DNA from: CAYRMN01 sp964425575
GTDB lineage: Bacteria; Patescibacteriota; Patescibacteriia; 2-12-FULL-60-25
DNA length: 12,374 nucleotides
Reading direction: 5' to 3'
NCBI GenBank assembly: GCA_964425575.1
Contig: CAYRMN010000033.1
Location: 1-12,374 of the forward strand
Positions 12,255 to 12,374 of the stretch are shown in pieces. The position numbers and the translations under genes are program-made. Each line of letters starts with the position of its first letter. The first letter of the stretch is position 1. The notes beneath the pieces are model-generated. The model was not told the origin of the DNA and ran no database searches. It saw only the letters and a program-made list of their open reading frames with translations.

Positions 12255-12282
12255 GTGGTGGGCAGGCAAGGATTCGAAACGG
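12255..12282 (-). repeat. Right att-like direct repeat, tRNA 3'-end fragment
   Basis: This copy is identical to 2788-2815 over 28 bases and diverges at both edges. It again carries the minus-strand T-loop-to-CCA segment, with bases before the T-loop that cannot form the T stem. The 92 bases to its right contain no remainder of a tRNA and no gene that I can support. Confidence 0.75.
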
Positions 12283-12374
12283 CCTAATCCCCTATAAAAA
12301 ATATCGCTCAATGTAGAAAAATATACTGAGTAGAGCCAAGAAATAGCACTTCTCAAATTCACCATCTTTTACCA

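Larger units (their letters stand above)
2788..12282 (+). mobile_element. Integrative element bounded by tRNA-3'-end-like direct repeats
   Basis: About 9.5 kb lies between two perfect 28-bp copies of a tRNA-3'-end-like sequence. A complete tyrosine recombinase ends 57 bp inside the right copy, with an excisionase-like gene upstream of it. This is the standard layout of an integrative element that enters the 3' end of a tRNA gene. Cargo is non-housekeeping: secreted and membrane proteins, a kinase, a foreign-looking GC-rich cassette and structured RNAs. No conjugation, replication, capsid or terminase gene is recognisable, so it is not shown to be a phage or a conjugative element. The boundaries rest on the repeats; the attribution to this integrase is inference from position. 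Confidence 0.65.

Noticed and set aside
1..12374. CRISPR array, retron, diversity-generating system or transposase
   Set aside because: No regularly spaced short repeats, reverse transcriptase, or transposase-like protein was found in any frame.

Overview
The window is a bacterial chromosomal fragment from a draft or metagenome assembly; a run of ten N at 5707-5716 marks a scaffold join. The mix of secreted cysteine-rich proteins, a secreted SH3-like protein, single-gene cassettes, weak Shine-Dalgarno sites and many unrecognised proteins would fit a Patescibacteria/CPR-type genome. That is inference; no rRNA or marker gene is present to prove it.

Left flank (1-2787, all minus strand): one operon runs from a near-leaderless promoter at 2635-2663 through a secreted SH3-like protein, a PLP aminotransferase of the HisC-like fold, a class I methyltransferase broken by an internal deletion, and a cytidine/blasticidin-S deaminase-type protein. 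A further gene may start at about position 48 and leave the window.

Integrated element (2788-12282): a perfect 28-bp direct repeat resembling the 3' end of a tRNA (T-loop through CCA, minus strand) occurs at 2788-2815 and 12255-12282. A complete tyrosine recombinase (11079-12197) with an excisionase-like HTH protein directly upstream abuts the right copy. Inside are: (i) a self-contained GC-rich plus-strand gene cassette (2994-3726) with its own promoter, leader hairpin and terminator; (ii) a minus-strand pair encoding a secreted cysteine-rich repeat protein and a lipoprotein (3767-5628); (iii) two small minus-strand genes, one cut by the assembly gap (5717-6261); (iv) a minus-strand run of a P-loop kinase resembling 2-phosphoglycerate kinase, a DUF218/YdcF-SanA membrane protein, a small membrane-anchored protein and an unknown 291-residue protein (6411-9093); (v) a coiled-coil lipoprotein (9219-9722).

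The most unusual part is 9753-10545, about 800 bases without credible coding. Two divergent promoters start at its left side. The minus-strand unit (9906 to about 9753) is a compact RNA with a 17-bp closing stem, a large central bubble, an apical stem and a terminator. It could be a 6S-like RNA or an attenuating leader for the lipoprotein gene 31 nt beyond. The plus-strand unit (from about 9992) is a densely structured RNA candidate with successive perfect stems, a three-way junction and a 12-bp terminal stem followed by a U tract. A second structured block lies at 10343-10503, before a four-cysteine small protein, the excisionase and the integrase. A mobile element carrying one or two large structured RNAs next to its recombination genes is the best candidate here for an undescribed system.

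Neither repeat copy retains the rest of a tRNA, and both depart from the expected tRNA at the same base. This suggests a tandem array, with another element beginning at 12283 and the intact tRNA gene beyond the right end of the window.
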